Assembly: GCF_964656455.1 (NCBI RefSeq)
Contig: NC_135715.1
Coordinates: forward strand, 76,831,414-76,895,413
Direction: 5' to 3'
Length of the DNA: 64,000 nt
DNA from: Halichoerus grypus
Taxonomy: Eukaryota > Chordata > Mammalia > Carnivora > Phocidae
The translations under genes were made by a program, and so were the position numbers. The notes beneath the pieces were generated by a model. That model was not told the origin of the DNA. It searched no databases and saw nothing but the letters and a program-made list of their open reading frames with translations. Of the stretch, positions 11,464 to 24,224 are shown piece by piece. Position 1 is the first letter of the stretch, and every line of letters begins with the position of its first letter.

Positions 11464-11788
11464 CAGTTAACCCTTGAACAACACAGGTCTGAACTGCACA
11501 GATCCACTTATATATCAATTTTTTCAATAAATACAGTACAGTACTATAAACGTATTTTCTCTTCCTTATGATTATCTTAATAACTTTTTTGTCTAGCTTA
11601 CTTTATTGTAAGAATACAGTATATAACACATATAACTTACAAAATATGTATTAATCCACTGTTTATGTTGTTGGTAAATCTTTGGTCAATAGTAAGCTAT
11701 TAACAAAGCTTTGGGGGAGTATGTACAAGGATTTTCAGCTGCTCAGGTGGTCTGCACCCTTAACCCCAGGTTGTTCAAGGGTCAACTG
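11464..11788 (+). mobile_element. non-autonomous Tigger-like DNA transposon
   Basis: The ends CAGTTAACCCTTGAACAAC and GTTGTTCAAGGGTCAACTG are inverted repeats with one mismatch, flanked by TA dinucleotides (11462-11463 and 11789-11790) as expected of Tc1/mariner (pogo) elements. The 325-bp interior is AT-rich and non-coding, so the element would depend on a transposase supplied elsewhere. A second copy lies at 59106-59458. Confidence 0.85.
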
Positions 11789-11789
11789 T

Positions 11790-12160
11790 ATGTTAATTCC
11801 CCAGAGAAACCTCTAGTTCATGATTCCCTAGTACCTTCCTGAGGCCTCTTACATCCAAGCTCAGTCCCTCTCCTCGTTTTTCACACTATTTTGCTGTTGT
11901 ACCCATTTCCCAATGTGCTTGGTGCGGGTCCCTGAAGCACCAGACATTTATTTCACCAGCCCTACCCAGTCCCTGCCCCTCCTCTTAGGAACCCAAATAC
12001 TTCCACCTAAGGGTGCCTTTCCCCTTCATCTTAGTTGCTTCCAGGCCCTTGCCACCACTTGTCCCTTACAAGATACTTTCCAGGGCTAACACTATCCCCT
12101 CCTATGTTAGAATGAGCCCCCTGCTGGTTTACATTTGCCTTCACCACCTCACTGTGTGTC
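11790..12160. other. unique C-rich noncoding sequence
   Basis: Pyrimidine-rich sequence without a recognised family. It might include remnants of an old LINE, but I cannot assign one. Confidence 0.35.
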
Positions 12161-12169
12161 TTAGTTCTT

Positions 12170-12393
12170 TTTTTTTTTTTTTTTAAGATTTTATTTATTC
12201 ATTTGAGAAAGACAGCGAGAGAGAGAAAGCATGCATGAGCAGGGGGGAAAGGGAGAGGGAGAAGCAGACTCCCCATTGATCAGAGAGCCCAACGTCGGGC
12301 TGGATCCCAGGACCCTGGATCACAACTTGAGCCGAAGGCAGATGCTTAACCATCTGAGCCACCCAGGCACCACCCAGGCGCCACCCAGGTGCC
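12170..12393 (-). mobile_element. CAN-SINE with iterated 5' end
   Basis: A full minus-strand copy with a long T tract. A target-site duplication TTAGTTCTT is present at 12161-12169 and 12394-12402. The 5' end (right side) carries three imperfect 11-bp repeats of the GCCTGGGTGG head where one is normal. Confidence 0.9.
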
Positions 12394-12402
12394 TTAGTTC
12401 TT

Positions 12403-12500
12403 AAGAGTTGGCTTTGGGACCGAAGTCATGGGTTTGAACCCCAGCTCCACAGCTACTAGTTCTGTGTGCCTCAAACAGCTATTCGAATGCCCTGAATCTG
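12403..12500 (+). repeat. MIR SINE fragment
   Basis: AAGAGTTGGCTTTGGGACCG, GGGTTTGAACCCCAGCTCC and CTAGTTCTGTGTGCCTCAA follow the MIR 5' body in sense. The CAN-SINE to its left landed at its edge. Confidence 0.55.
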
Positions 12501-13766
12501 TGTTTCTTAGGTGAAGTCCAATGGGACAATGGAGCACGAGATGGGGGAGGTACTTGGGGTCTCAGCTTACACAAGGTCTTTCCACTGCTGCTTCCCGCTG
12601 CTGCTCATCCCATTAGGTGACTCGGCAGGGACGACAAAGTTACCCAGCACACCCTGGCATGGAAGGTGCGATAGTCCTAGGGCTGGTTGGAATTGCAGGC
12701 CCATGGGAAGTGGAGATGCTTGGCATGAACTCCCTTCTTTCAGCCCATGCAGAAGCCAACCCACAGCACCTGGGTCTGACAGTGGGTGGGAGAAGAACCC
12801 AGGGGGTCCATTTCCTGCATGGGGGCCATGCCTTCAGGTGCCTGTAAGATCTGCACATGCTTATTGATTATCCCTGTGCATGACTGAGTGCAACATTAAG
12901 TAGCAACCAAATATAAGACCATGAACGCTACAGAGACCGTGGAAGAAAGTAAAGAGCTTTATATTTTAGTACCATTATAGGCACTGTTTTCCTGCTTTTT
13001 TAAACAAGGGGTCCCATGTTTTCTTTTTGCACCTGTCTGCAAATTATGCAACCAGTTATGCATAGAATTATTTGGAGAAGTAAATGACAGAGCACATATT
13101 AAACATGTGGAAAATACTCAACAGTGTATAATTCTTGTTTTTATAAATACACATGTACTCTCCCCAACTATACTGTAATTGCCTGGAGAGACAGGGCCAC
13201 AGTTCCTACTAATTTTCTGCTTCTTATTTGTCTAGGCTAGATCTGTGCCTAATAGAAAATAATTTTAGGAATAAAATATGCTTTTTCAGAAGTATTAAAC
13301 TAAAGCCCATGGGAGAACTTCCCCAGATCTAGGACCGCCCCCCCCCAACCCCGGAAACAGTAAGCAAAATTGGGTGTGATTTGTATATAGACAGTCTTTT
13401 TCTTATGGTCAACAAATTTCATCCTATTTTGAGAGGGGCTTATCTAAATCCAAAAAGATTCAGAATCACTGCATTTAAACTTAAGAACACATGCTAGATA
13501 ATTGGAAGTGAAGAGAGAGAAATCATTCACATGGGATTCTCTCCATGCTTGGGGAAAGTTGGGGAATAGAGCTGTGTCTGGGCCCCAGCAGATTCCTTTA
13601 ATCATTCAGAAATGCAAGACCAAAACGAAATTTAGCCTATAATTTCCAAATCTCAAACAGTTCACATTTTATAAAAGATATTATTTTGCTCTTAGATTTC
13701 ATTATTTAAAAATAAAATTATCTTAAGTGCTTTTATGAGACATCTTATATAAAACACCAATTCTAG
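12501..13766. other. unique noncoding sequence
   Basis: No recognised gene. Overlapping open frames at 12511-12867 exist on both strands in a GC-richer patch and lack a recognisable domain. A C homopolymer lies near 13337. Confidence 0.35.
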
Positions 13767-13970
13767 GAGTGCCTGGGTGGCTCAGTCAGTTAGGCATCTG
13801 CCTTCGACTCAGGTCATGATCTCAGGGTCCTGGGATGGAACCCTGCATCCTGGCTCCCTGCTCATCAGGGAGCCTGCTTCTCCTGCTCCCTCTGCTGTTC
13901 CCCCAGCTTGTGCTCTCTGGCTCTCTTGTTCTCTGTCAAGTAAATAAATAAATAAAATGAAAAAAAAAAA
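13767..13970 (+). mobile_element. CAN-SINE
   Basis: A complete copy with an (AAAT)n plus poly(A) tail. The 15-bp target-site duplication AAACACCAATTCTAG is exact at 13752-13766 and 13971-13985. Confidence 0.95.
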
Positions 13971-14246
13971 AAACACCAATTCTAGCTTTAATATCCCTGT
14001 GGTTATGAGTCCACAACAGAAAATGAAGTTATATACCAGATGTTATTAAAACTTTCAGGTTAAATGAGACTGCTCCTAAGAAGTCAGAATAAGAGATGTG
14101 TGTCCATGAACAGCAATAGAAAATATTATTAACATTGAAATTAGCCCTTCAATAGCCATGCACACATCTTTTTAAATTCTACTGGAAATCCCACGAATTT
14201 TTACATAATAAAAAACAAAAACAATACATTTTAAAAACATGGCTAT

Positions 14247-14371
14247 TGGGGCCCCCGGCTGGCTCAGTTGGAAGTGTATGTGACTCTTGATCTCTGTTCC
14301 TGAGTTCAAGCCCCATCTTGGGTATAGAGATTACTAAAAATAAATAACTGGATAAACTTAAAATAAAAAAC
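14247..14371 (+). mobile_element. short CAN-SINE variant
   Basis: The head GGCCCCCGGCTGGCTCAGTTGG, then GACTCTTGATCTC, GAGTTCAAGCCCC and TAGAGATTACTAAAAATAAAT. This form lacks the long CT-rich 3' region of the other copies here and looks like an older or alternative CAN-SINE subfamily. Confidence 0.75.
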
Positions 14372-15128
14372 CACACATCACTATTTTAATTAAATTATAA
14401 TGAATCAGAATCTAGCTATTTTTGATGTACCTAGCAACGTCTCAAATTTTCTTTTGGAAGTTTTCATAGTAATGAAATCTATAAGCTCTATAACTATTGT
14501 GATGAGATCATCTAAATAAAAAAAATGTTTTAATTGTTTAATTTTAATAAAAAATGTATGTGATTTTTGCATCATTTTGCAATAGATGTACATGTACCGA
14601 TTATCAATACCCATACCTTATTTCATGTTCTGTTGACAGTTCCATTACATTTCTGATGGTTAAAAGAATTGTCTTGTCTCTGGAACTCTGTTTCCTCTGA
14701 TCTACCATGCTTCTTATAAAAATGTTCATTCCAAAGGGAAATCAAGTGTTTTTTCATTCCTCAAACAGATTAAAAAGCCTGAAGAGTCTGAAGAATAGAA
14801 TGGTAAAGTTTGGTGGTTCATTCCATCCTCAATCTCTTTGCTCTCTTGAAGACTTTTGGAGGTTTGCAGAATATTTCTGGATATCGTCTTTGGATTCAGA
14901 TTCTAATTCGTGATGTTATCTGGGTTTGCTTGTTTCCACATCACTCAGTGACCCTGAATTCCAGCTACCCAATTAACTAACTAACTAACTAAATAAATGA
15001 ATAAATAAAAATAGTATTGATAAACAGCAACAGTATTTAGTTTTTAAATACTCAGGGATAGAGTCAGAGAATTTACCTCAAAAATTTTCAGAAGTATAGG
15101 TAATATAATTTGAAGTAAACCATTTCCT
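14372..15128. other. unique AT-rich noncoding sequence
   Basis: No recognised family apart from an AACT/AAAT simple repeat at about 14970-15010. Confidence 0.4.
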
Positions 15129-15129
15129 A

Positions 15130-15318
15130 GGGCACCTGGGTGGCTCAGTTGGTTAGGTGTCTGTCTTAGGCTCCAGTCATGATCCAGGGTCCTGGGATCA
15201 AGCCCCACGTGGGGATCCCTGCTTAGTGGGGAGCCTACTTCTCCTTCTCACTTTCCCTCTCCCTCTGCCACTTTCTTGCTCTCTCTCAAATAAATAAACA
15301 AATAAATAAAATCTTAAA
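15130..15318 (+). mobile_element. CAN-SINE
   Basis: A complete copy from GGCACCTGGGTGGCTCAG to a tail of AAATAAACAAATAAATAAAATC. I could not see a clear target-site duplication. Confidence 0.9.
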
Positions 15319-15429
15319 CTCCTGTTTCTATCATGACTTTACTAAAGACATCTTTTAAAAAAGTAAGCCATTTTCATTGATAATACTAGATATATTCCCA
15401 AGGAAAATGATAATTTGGTTTTAAAAAAT

Positions 15430-16375
15430 ATTTTTTATTTTATAATAAATTTAGACTTACTGAACAGTTGCATATATCCTTTACCAAATCTCCCATAATG
15501 TTAATATTTTACATTGACCATAGCACAATTACCAAAACTAAGAAATTAACATTGGTATGTTTCCACCAACTATATTTCTGTTCCAGGGTCCGGTGCAGGA
15601 ACTCACACTGAACTTAGTTGTCAGTGTTCTTTGTTTCCTTAATTTTCCCCTGTCTTTCAGAACCTTGGCACTCGAGGTACACTGGTCAGTTACTTTATAG
15701 AATGTCCTCAGGGTTGGATTAATCCTGTATTTTTTCATTATTGGATTGAAGGGGTGTTTTTTAAAGAGGATCACAGACATGATGGGCCTTTCTCAGTGAA
15801 ACATGTCAAGGGTATACGATGCCGAGATGTTTTATTACCAGTGATGTTAACCTTGATTACTTAGTTAAAATTGTGTCTGTGGTTTCTTCCATTATAAAGA
15901 TACTATTTTCCCTTTGTAGTTAATAAATATCTTGGGAAAGATACTTTGAGACTACGTAACCGTTCTGTTTCTCCTCAAATTTTCTCTCATATCTTTTCGT
16001 GAATCTTGCTTACAACACTGTGGTGTTCTAATGTTGATTTTATATTTTCCATATTGTTTTTACATTCACCAATTGGTATATCCCTTCTTCTCTGTTAATT
16101 TATTCATTTATTTACTTATAGCAGTATTTTGGGCTCATGGATGTTTATTTTATTCTGTGGGCTGTAATCCAGTACTCTGTTGATTTTGTTCTTCAAATTA
16201 TTGCTGTTTTGGCCATTTGGAGCTTTTTCAGATTGTCTACTGTGCCCTTTCAATAATGCTCTATCCTCTCTTGAGCACTTTCTCAATTTCTGGTGCCTCA
16301 AATACTCCAAGTTCATCTTGTTTCAATCTGCCTGCATCCTGGAATCAACCATTTCTTCAAGGAGTCCTGAAAAAT
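15430..16375. repeat. old L1 (L1M-type) 3' region fragment
   Basis: Ordered matches to remembered mammalian L1M 3' sequence span the block: ACCAAAACTAAGAAATTAACATTGG (split), GTCTTTCAGAACCTTGGCAC, TACTTTATAGAATGTCC, CATTATAAAGATACTATTTTCCC, GGGCTCATGGATGTTTATTT and CAAGGAGTCCTG. It is heavily mutated and has no usable frame. Orientation is uncertain; the AT-rich left edge suggests minus. Confidence 0.5.
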
Positions 16376-16499
16376 ATTAAAATAATGATTCAAACTTAGT
16401 TCGGAAACCAAGGTATTATAATACTTGATGATACTATGTATCAATAATTGATAGTCCTCTATTTATGATGTGACATAAAGACCTGATTTCTTTTAAGTC

Positions 16500-16660
16500 T
16501 CAAGACATCAGCAGAAATCCCAGCAGTAAATGTGATTATTGCCATTTTGCTGATGAGAAAATAGGCTAAGAAGAAAAGCAAGAAGTTGCCCAAGATCTTA
16601 CACTAGTAAAATTGTAATGGAATTGTCACAGAAGTCATTCAAGCTGTAAAACCGGAGTCC
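16500..16660 (-). repeat. MIR SINE fragment
   Basis: GATTATTGCCATTTTGCTGATGAGAAAATAGGC, AAGTTGCCCAAGATCTTACAC and CAAGCTGTAAAACC are, in pieces, the reverse complement of the MIR core. Confidence 0.6.
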
Positions 16661-17650
16661 TCCCACCTTGCACATACCAAAACAAAATATTGGAAACTCC
16701 TGTTACCAGTTTTCTGGCCACCCAGTGTTTACCTAGAGTGAGAAATAGAGTAAAATAGTTCTGTTGAAACCAGTGTGTCCCTCCTCTCTTTTATGAAAAA
16801 AGGTGTATTTTTGAACAAGACATGCTCTATCTTCATTTGGGATAAAAAGCCATGACAATTGAGTTTAAGTTTGAAATTATAAAATAATCAAAAGGAATAT
16901 ACTTGAGTCACAAGAGAAATATTTCTGATGACAGAGTGCACCCAAACACATATTGTAAATCAGATATTTTTATCCTGGAGTTAGTGAGAGGCAGAGCAGA
17001 GGGAGGTGAGGCATGTATGTTCCTTTCCCAGTTAGTCCTATCATTTTTGAGAACTCCAATTCTATTAGCCTACAACCTATTAGAGTTGGTAAATTCATGC
17101 AAAAAGGAATGTTCCTTGGACTACATTAAGCTTTTCTTACCCATTTTCCTTTGATTGGGTAACAGATGACAGTTTATAATAGAATCACAGGCTATGGTAA
17201 CATGCAAAAAAAACATAAAATTTAACATTTATATATTTCCAACTCCTGGCCACATGTCAGGGGTATTGAAAAATGATTAAGCGAGGAATTTATAGCTTTG
17301 TACAATCACATGTATAGCAATAACATTAAAGCTTTAAAAAGGTTGAAAAATAGGAACAATTGCAAACTTAGGTTCTTTCTGTACATAATCTACTTCAGTA
17401 AAGAATCACCTGAATACATGTATGCTTGCTTAAGATCAGTTTCTGAGAAAAGGGACACCAAAGGGATGCTAGAAGACAAGACTGCTTTAGGAGTACTCAA
17501 GGAAGGAAAGAACTTTCTACAATGTGACAAACCAGTAACAGGGTTTCCATGTATATAAGTACACATCCAAGTCTCATTTCTGCATTAAATGTATGATTTT
17601 GGTAAACTCCAGAACTTTCCATCATTTCCTCACATGACCTTGAAACCAGC
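16661..17650. other. unique noncoding sequence
   Basis: No recognised repeat or gene. AT-rich. Confidence 0.4.
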
Positions 17651-17654
17651 AGCC

Positions 17655-17830
17655 AACAAGAATAACAAGAGGCACCTGACACTTACTGAGTAGTTATTAG
17701 ATACATCTTTGTTTCATGACAGCATTTACTGAATCATGAATGAATGCAGATACTAATAGACAAGGTGAAGTCCCTGCCTTTAATGTGCCTTGTAGGAGAG
17801 ACAAACTGGACCTAGGATACAGATTACATA
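17655..17830 (-). repeat. L2 3'-end fragment
   Basis: CTTACTGAGTAGTTATTAG, GACAAGGTGAAGTCCCTGCC and GTGCCTTGTAGGAGAG resemble the reverse complement of the L2 3' end. Divergent. Confidence 0.4.
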
Positions 17831-17839
17831 TATATTTTA

Positions 17840-18120
17840 TTATGTAATAGAGCCATGCAGATATACATTAAGTACATCTATGTGTGTGCATATATTTATA
17901 TAAAGTTTAATACTATAAGTTAATATGTATGTACATGTGTATATACACCTTAGTTTTATATATAGTGCATTTATATATATATTGTTATCAATTAGCTTTT
18001 ACAGAGGATCATATATAATATTTATATATCACATATGTAATAATATAGCAATTACAACATATTTATATAATCCATACAAATATATGTATATGGTCACCTG
18101 TATATCAAAGCTAATTGATA
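17840..18120. repeat. AT-rich low-complexity region
   Basis: Long irregular runs of TATATA, CATATG and similar words, with local self-complementarity. Confidence 0.7.
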
Positions 18121-19370
18121 GCTCACATCTAGATGCACAGTTCTCTAAAAAAGTAATGATAAAAAAATTTTTTAGTCCAGTACTGAAAAACTAATACTCA
18201 GTTTCTATGCTTCCACCAAAATGGAAAAGAAATGACTGATAATTCAGGTGGGATTTGAGGAAATCTTAATTAATATTCTGGTTTGCCTAACACAAAAGTT
18301 GCGTAAGTTCCCACCTCTGTGCTGAGCAGAGAGGTCTGCGGACCTGTCCTTGCAAAGAGATGAGCACATATGCCTGAGTATTAACCAGGTTTGTGGGTAG
18401 AGAGCATTGCAGAGGAAATCAGAGGAATTTAGGAAAAGAAGTTATAGAAGAACCTCCTTTGGTTTAGAAAATACTGTTTGATAAATCCTTGCCCTAGTGT
18501 GACAGGGGAGCGAGTGAGATGTCAAGACCCCTAGGACTACCCCCAAGGAGCAGTGGTCTAAGAGGCTGTGGGGAGGTGGGGCCCTAGGAAGAGAGAAAGG
18601 GGGGATGAGAGAAGAGGGTAGATGAGGCAAGGGGATGGGAACCTGACACTTGTGCTTGTGAGAAGTAGTCAGGAGAGCAGAACAACTATAGCTCAAATTT
18701 AAATTCTTTATTGAATATTATGGCAGTGTAATCTCTTGCTTCTTTTTACCCAATTCTCTAGTGAAATCTACCTTACATCAGCATTATGTCAGTAATAATA
18801 GGAATGGGAGCCAGAAACTAAAGGGACGTAAACACAAGGAATTCACAGAAATCTGGGGAGAACACAGGAGTAATGAGATGGGATTTTGACCTGGATTCAG
18901 CTACATCTTAAGGGTTAAGGTGACTATTTTTGTGGCGACAATAAAAATTTAAAGAAAGCATTTTTTCCTCTTAGATCCAGACCACTAGGAAACTACAATG
19001 TGAATGTTTCACCATTCTCTTGCATTCCTTATGTCTTGAGATGGCTAATATTCATTGAACTGTTTAGAGTTAGGGTTAGCATGGAAAAGGATGACTGGGC
19101 AGAGAAAACAAGAAAAAAAAACTGTATCTGAATGACTGGAACTTCTTTCATATTTCAAATGGAACCTAGAAAGCATAATATTTAGTATTCAGACTAGGAA
19201 ATTTAATTAAAAACAGAATACAAAATGTAGTTAGGTTAGTTAAATGATATCTGCAAAGTGGAAATGAAAGGCAGAAATATGAAAAATAGAATTTGTATTG
19301 GGCAAGAGTTTTTTAAAAGACCTTAGGTTGAACCCATTCATAATGGTCGGCAGAAATAAATTTTACTTAT
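18121..19370. other. unique noncoding sequence
   Basis: No recognised repeat or exon. A purine-rich patch at 18540-18640 produces a minus-strand open frame of low complexity that I do not regard as a gene. Confidence 0.4.
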
Positions 19371-19374
19371 ATAG

Positions 19375-19490
19375 TAAACATCAGTATCACTGAGTGACTT
19401 TTATCTGCTGGTTCTGTGATAGGTGCTAAATATGCAACAACGAACAAGGCATAGCATGTGGCTTCACGGAGCTCATACTTGAATGGCGGA
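19375..19490 (-). repeat. L2 3'-end fragment
   Basis: TCACTGAGTGACTTTTATCTGC, TGATAGGTGCTAAATATGC, GAACAAGGCATAGC and CACGGAGCTCATAC parallel the reverse complement of the L2 3' end. Confidence 0.5.
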
Positions 19491-19544
19491 AATGTACCAA
19501 ATGGTAACTCTCATAACAGAAGTGGAAAATGCAGGCTTGGTGGT

Positions 19545-19885
19545 GTGCTGGCTTAGAATATAGGCTTTGGAGACAAGAAGACCCATCACTCTCTGTGAGT
19601 CTGTACTAATTATTTCCACATTCTAAGGCTCAGTTTCCACATCTGTTAAAAGGAGGGTGATGTTACCTCCTGGATAAAATAAAACTGAAAGTGGGTGAAA
19701 GCCAAATAACTTGTTTGGCTTTATGTACCAAGTTTAGGGGTTTGGTTTTTGTAATAGGGAAATGATCAGAGATTTGTTGGTTTTTGCATGAATAAACAAG
19801 ATAATACATGTAAAGTGTTTACCATAATGCCATGCACTTAAGTACTCAGCACTTTTATATGATGATGATAATGACATTGCTGATG
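19545..19885 (+). repeat. MIR SINE, interrupted
   Basis: GGCTTAGAATATAGGCTTTGGAG, CTCAGTTTCCACATCTGTT and AAAGGAGGGTGATG match MIR, as do AATACATGTAAAGTGTTTACC and GCACTTAAGTACTCAGC further on. About 100 bp of unrelated sequence (roughly 19690-19790) separates the two halves. Confidence 0.6.
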
Positions 19886-22145
19886 ATCTTTGGGGTGGGG
19901 ATGGGTACCTAAAGTAGGCTTAGATAACCAAGGAAAACCTCTGTAAAAAAGTGACTCATAAAAGAAGATTTTCAAAGTCAGCTTTCAGTAAGAAGGTATT
20001 GAATCACATTTATGAAGGAGGTATGTGGGCATTGAGATAGAATTATCAGTATGTTAAGAAAAAAAACAACATAAGAGTACTCCAATCAGGATTCAAACCA
20101 AGATCGTGTGACTCAAAGCTTTCAGTCTTGATAAATATGCTAAAGGTCTTTACAAGTTTAGACAAGAATGTGAAGATAGTTTTATTTATTGGGGAGGCAG
20201 GATTACAACCTATATTCTTTAATTTTGATTGTTCTTGATGGTGTTTTAGTATTTTGGCGAGAAATAACAGTTTTGGCTGATTAACATTTGCACTTTTCTA
20301 CATTAACTAAAGGGAATTAATGTAGAGGTCTATCCCTTCACACCAAAACAACAAAAAATTTAATAGAAGTACTTTATTTCTTAGAAAAGTCTTTTTAAGT
20401 GTTTCACTTTATCAGAGTAGTAATATACATACATTCAGATGGTACTGTTGGAGTGATAATCAAAAACAAAATTGTTCAAGAAAAATGATGGTCCTCTGCT
20501 CACCCTCTTAATTTTGTTCTATTTATTCATATCTTTCAGCTGTTTCTAATATAATTTGCCACCACATTCCCAAATAAAATGCATGGACAGCTATTTCTTG
20601 ATTTTTAACTTTTAGATGATATCTATTACTTTCCTTTTATCAAGGTTGAGAATTAACCTATTTTATACAATCCTCTCTACCCATAAACTCACATAAGCTA
20701 TCCCCTTCTATTCTCCCAATATACTGACAGCACCTTTTTTGGTAAATCAATAATCAGAGTATACAATAATATGACTATGCAAATGTTACTAACAACTGCA
20801 ACAGTGCTAACATAGTACATTATGATTACACCACCCTGCTTGTACAACTTCTAATTATAAACAGTAACAATAAAAGAACAACCCTTGTTTGTTGGTTATA
20901 TCTTATATAGAATATCAAATTGCTATGCTTTGAAATATGCTATGTAAGTAATACAATAACTTTAAAAGTAACTCTTCTAGACATCTACTATTAGTATTTT
21001 TAAAAATTAGTCTTAGATTTTCCTTCATTTAAGTAAACATCCGGTTGTTACAACCTTCCGTTTACTATTTCTGTTAAAGATATGATTAATATTCATGCTG
21101 TCCCAATCCAAAACTACTTTGAATTAAACTTTGTCTCACACTTGTGTATATTTGGTATCTCTTGTATTTGAATAAAACTGTGTCAAAGTTTAATCTCATG
21201 TTTCATAAAGTTATCTAAGATATTTGTTATTACCTGATTTTATAATCTAAAATCACTTGGAAATTACTTTCACAAAATAAGCACCAGTAAGTTGAGATAA
21301 GAATGTGCACATTTAAAAGCTAAATCACAATAGCCAAGTGGCATGTTCAATATTTCTCCCAACTGGACCTTGAGTGTGAACTGACAGTAGGTGGAGTGAC
21401 AAACTCTGAAGACTTTTTTCACAGAAACATCTGCAACCAATCACATAAAAGACAAAATGACAGGGACATTTAGTGATGGGGTTGTTTCTTTGCCAGCATT
21501 TTACTTAGAAAGATCTTTCAAGATTCCACTTAGAAATAAAAACAGCACAATGAGTATACCGTTTCTGTGAGATATAACACCCGGGTACTCTAAGCTATGT
21601 GAGGAATGTACTTAAGTATCTGCTTGAAATCTGGGGTCATTATCAGACTATCCAGAGCTACCGACACTGTTGCCTGATCTCTTTTCTCAGCCTTTCCCAC
21701 CCACGAAAATTCTTTGCATTGCTTGTGTATTGAATTTGCTAGTATTGAATTTACATCAAGATGGTAATTTATGAAGTGAAAAAACCAGCCTCTGCTCTGG
21801 ATTTGATTCCTTCTTGCATTTATTCATTTTATTTTAGTCTACATTCCTGCCTCTTTCTGCTTCTCTCCTAGTTTCCCACACTGTCTTTTGGTCATTTTTG
21901 GAAATTGTAGGGAGAATCCTGAAAGGTATTATGATCAATAAAGTCTTTTGACCAAAAACACAAACCAAGATGGAATTTAATATTTGGAATTTATGTCTGT
22001 GTTCCCTGCCTTTATGTATGGTGATGGTATTTTTATTTACATGTTCTGTGATTCATGTGTCTAAATAAATGATTATGTGTAGGACTAATGTCCTCCTCTA
22101 TTGGTTTGCATAGTAGCAAAATTGGACTCGAGATCAACACTACTT
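19886..22145. other. unique AT-rich noncoding sequence
   Basis: Over 2 kb with no recognised gene, repeat or RNA. Composition is even and AT-rich. Confidence 0.4.
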
Positions 22146-22161
22146 GAAAATAGAAAGCCAG

Positions 22162-22359
22162 GGACACCTGGGTGGCTCAGTTGGTTGAGCGTCTGCCTTC
22201 GGCTCAGGTCATGATCCCGGGGTCTTGGGATCAAGTCTCGCATTGGGCTCCTTGCTCAGCGAGGAGCCTGCCTCTCCCTCTGCCGCTCCCCCTACTTGTG
22301 CTCACTCTGTCTCTCTCTCTCTCTGTCAAAATAAATAATTAAAATCTTAAAAAAAAAAA
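22162..22359 (+). mobile_element. CAN-SINE
   Basis: A complete copy. The target-site duplication GAAAATAGAAAGCCAG (22146-22161) is repeated as GAAAATAGAAAACCAG (22360-22375), one mismatch. Confidence 0.95.
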
Positions 22360-22375
22360 GAAAATAGAAAACCAG

Positions 22376-24220
22376 CATACTGCTTATAGGACATTAACAA
22401 AACATGGTAAGAAGAGACAAAAGAGTGTTTGTTATAGTGTAATCAGTAGGTTTGATTATCGAAAGCAGCCTGCATTTTACTGGTTTCAGATGCATAGTTA
22501 ACCATCTGATTTGAAACACCATAATTGAAATTCATATACATTTTAAGTTAATTATGTCATCTCTGACTGAGTGTATGAGTTTAGAAGTACTCTCTGTACT
22601 CTATCCATAAAATTGAGATGATTACACCCTCTTCCCTTTATTGTTGTTGAACATTTTATGGGGATAAAAGTTCTAAAAAATATTGTTGTCCTGATTGTGA
22701 TCTGGGCACACTTAGAGGAGACTCTTCTTTGTAGTTGTCCTTATTTCTCAACACCTGTGATTCACAAGACTACTCAATGCGTTCAGTACTTAGTCAAATG
22801 TGCTCAGTGTGTCTCTGGCCCACCAACTAACTCCGTAAGAGGACAGCTGTTCAATTCTTACTACCATACTGCCACAACACATTAAGTAACAACTTTCACA
22901 TTCAAATATATTTTGAACATCTATAAAGGGATCAAAAAAAAAAAGGGAAAATTTCAGTGATAATACAGATACCCTTTGATATAAAAAGTATTATATATAT
23001 AAAATAGACATATTTGTTACATATGTTATAATATATATCATATATTACATATGACATTTAATTTTATATATAGTTGAATCATTTTACTCTATGTATACCA
23101 TGTACATATGGGAGGAAGACACTTAACAGATAACTTTCCTTGTATAAAGAAAATCTCTCAGGGAACAACCTGAGAAAAGAATAGGTATGGAGAGGTCCTG
23201 AGGGAAAGGGAGAGTACAATGTCACAGGTAGACTGGAAGCTTCAGAGAGAAGACAGCCAAGAAAGCTCCTCTTGATGGGGATGTCTATTTTTCAATCTCT
23301 GATTACTGTTAGTAATGCTTGTATGTATGCGTGTGAATGTGTATATATGTGTGCGGAAAGGAATACATAAACATTTAGCATCATATTGATACTATTTTCC
23401 AATTGCAAAGACTGCTGTATGAAATAATAGTTTTTTACTTAAAAAAAAACAAGAAAAAATTTTCCATTTAGTTATATTGAATTTCAAATGGTAATGATAT
23501 TAAACTGTGTATGAGAGAAAATTTTCGTCTCTAACATACCTTGATTTTTCCTAACTCTAATATACACATTTAAATGTATTTTTTCCAACATCTAATGACT
23601 GAACATACTTTATCAGGGCTGGGACAAAAGGTGAAAGACTTATGTACGGCACAATATTTAAGGACCGAAAAAGTCAGCAATAAAAATTTTCCTTTTGGTC
23701 TTAGGCTCCAATATGACTCTGTATTGCATTGTTTCTTAATTTAAATACATTTTGGTATTTTGTTTATTATTTATCCCATTAATGTCATTTAAAATATTGC
23801 ATTAAAATATTATTGATTTTGATTCATAACTTTTTTTACCTCTCTTAAATTTTGAGCCCCAAGTAAGTTCCTTACTTGTCCAAGTTTTGTTCCTCAAAAG
23901 ATAAATGTCTTTATAAGAAAATACAGTGACATCTCAGTTAACTCAACTAATAGGGAAATGGTTTGTTCAGATGATATATTTTCTTTTTAGCTGTGTATTC
24001 ATCTGTTGAACATTATTACCTGTGAGAAATGGGATTTATGACACCCCCTTCCAAATTGCTAAAAGGATCTTTATCCATGGAACACTTGTTCATGTGTGCA
24101 AAGTTTTATGGATAGATCTCTCAGCCTTGAACTTTAAAAAAATATTTTCCTAACCACAAAATTTTAATCTAGTAACCAGATGTTAACCACAATGTCAGTG
24201 TTTTTGAAAAATACTACATT
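22376..24220. other. unique AT-rich noncoding sequence
   Basis: No gene or clear repeat family. An ATAT-rich patch lies at 22980-23075 and A/T runs occur throughout. Confidence 0.4.
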
Positions 24221-24224
24221 AAAA

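Noticed and set aside
12511..12867. 118-codon plus-strand frame as an exon
   Set aside because: An equally open minus-strand frame overlaps it. No domain or transcript-like structure is visible.
17840..18120. AT-rich palindromic tract as a replication origin or matrix attachment site
   Set aside because: Only AT richness supports it; no specific motif set was found.
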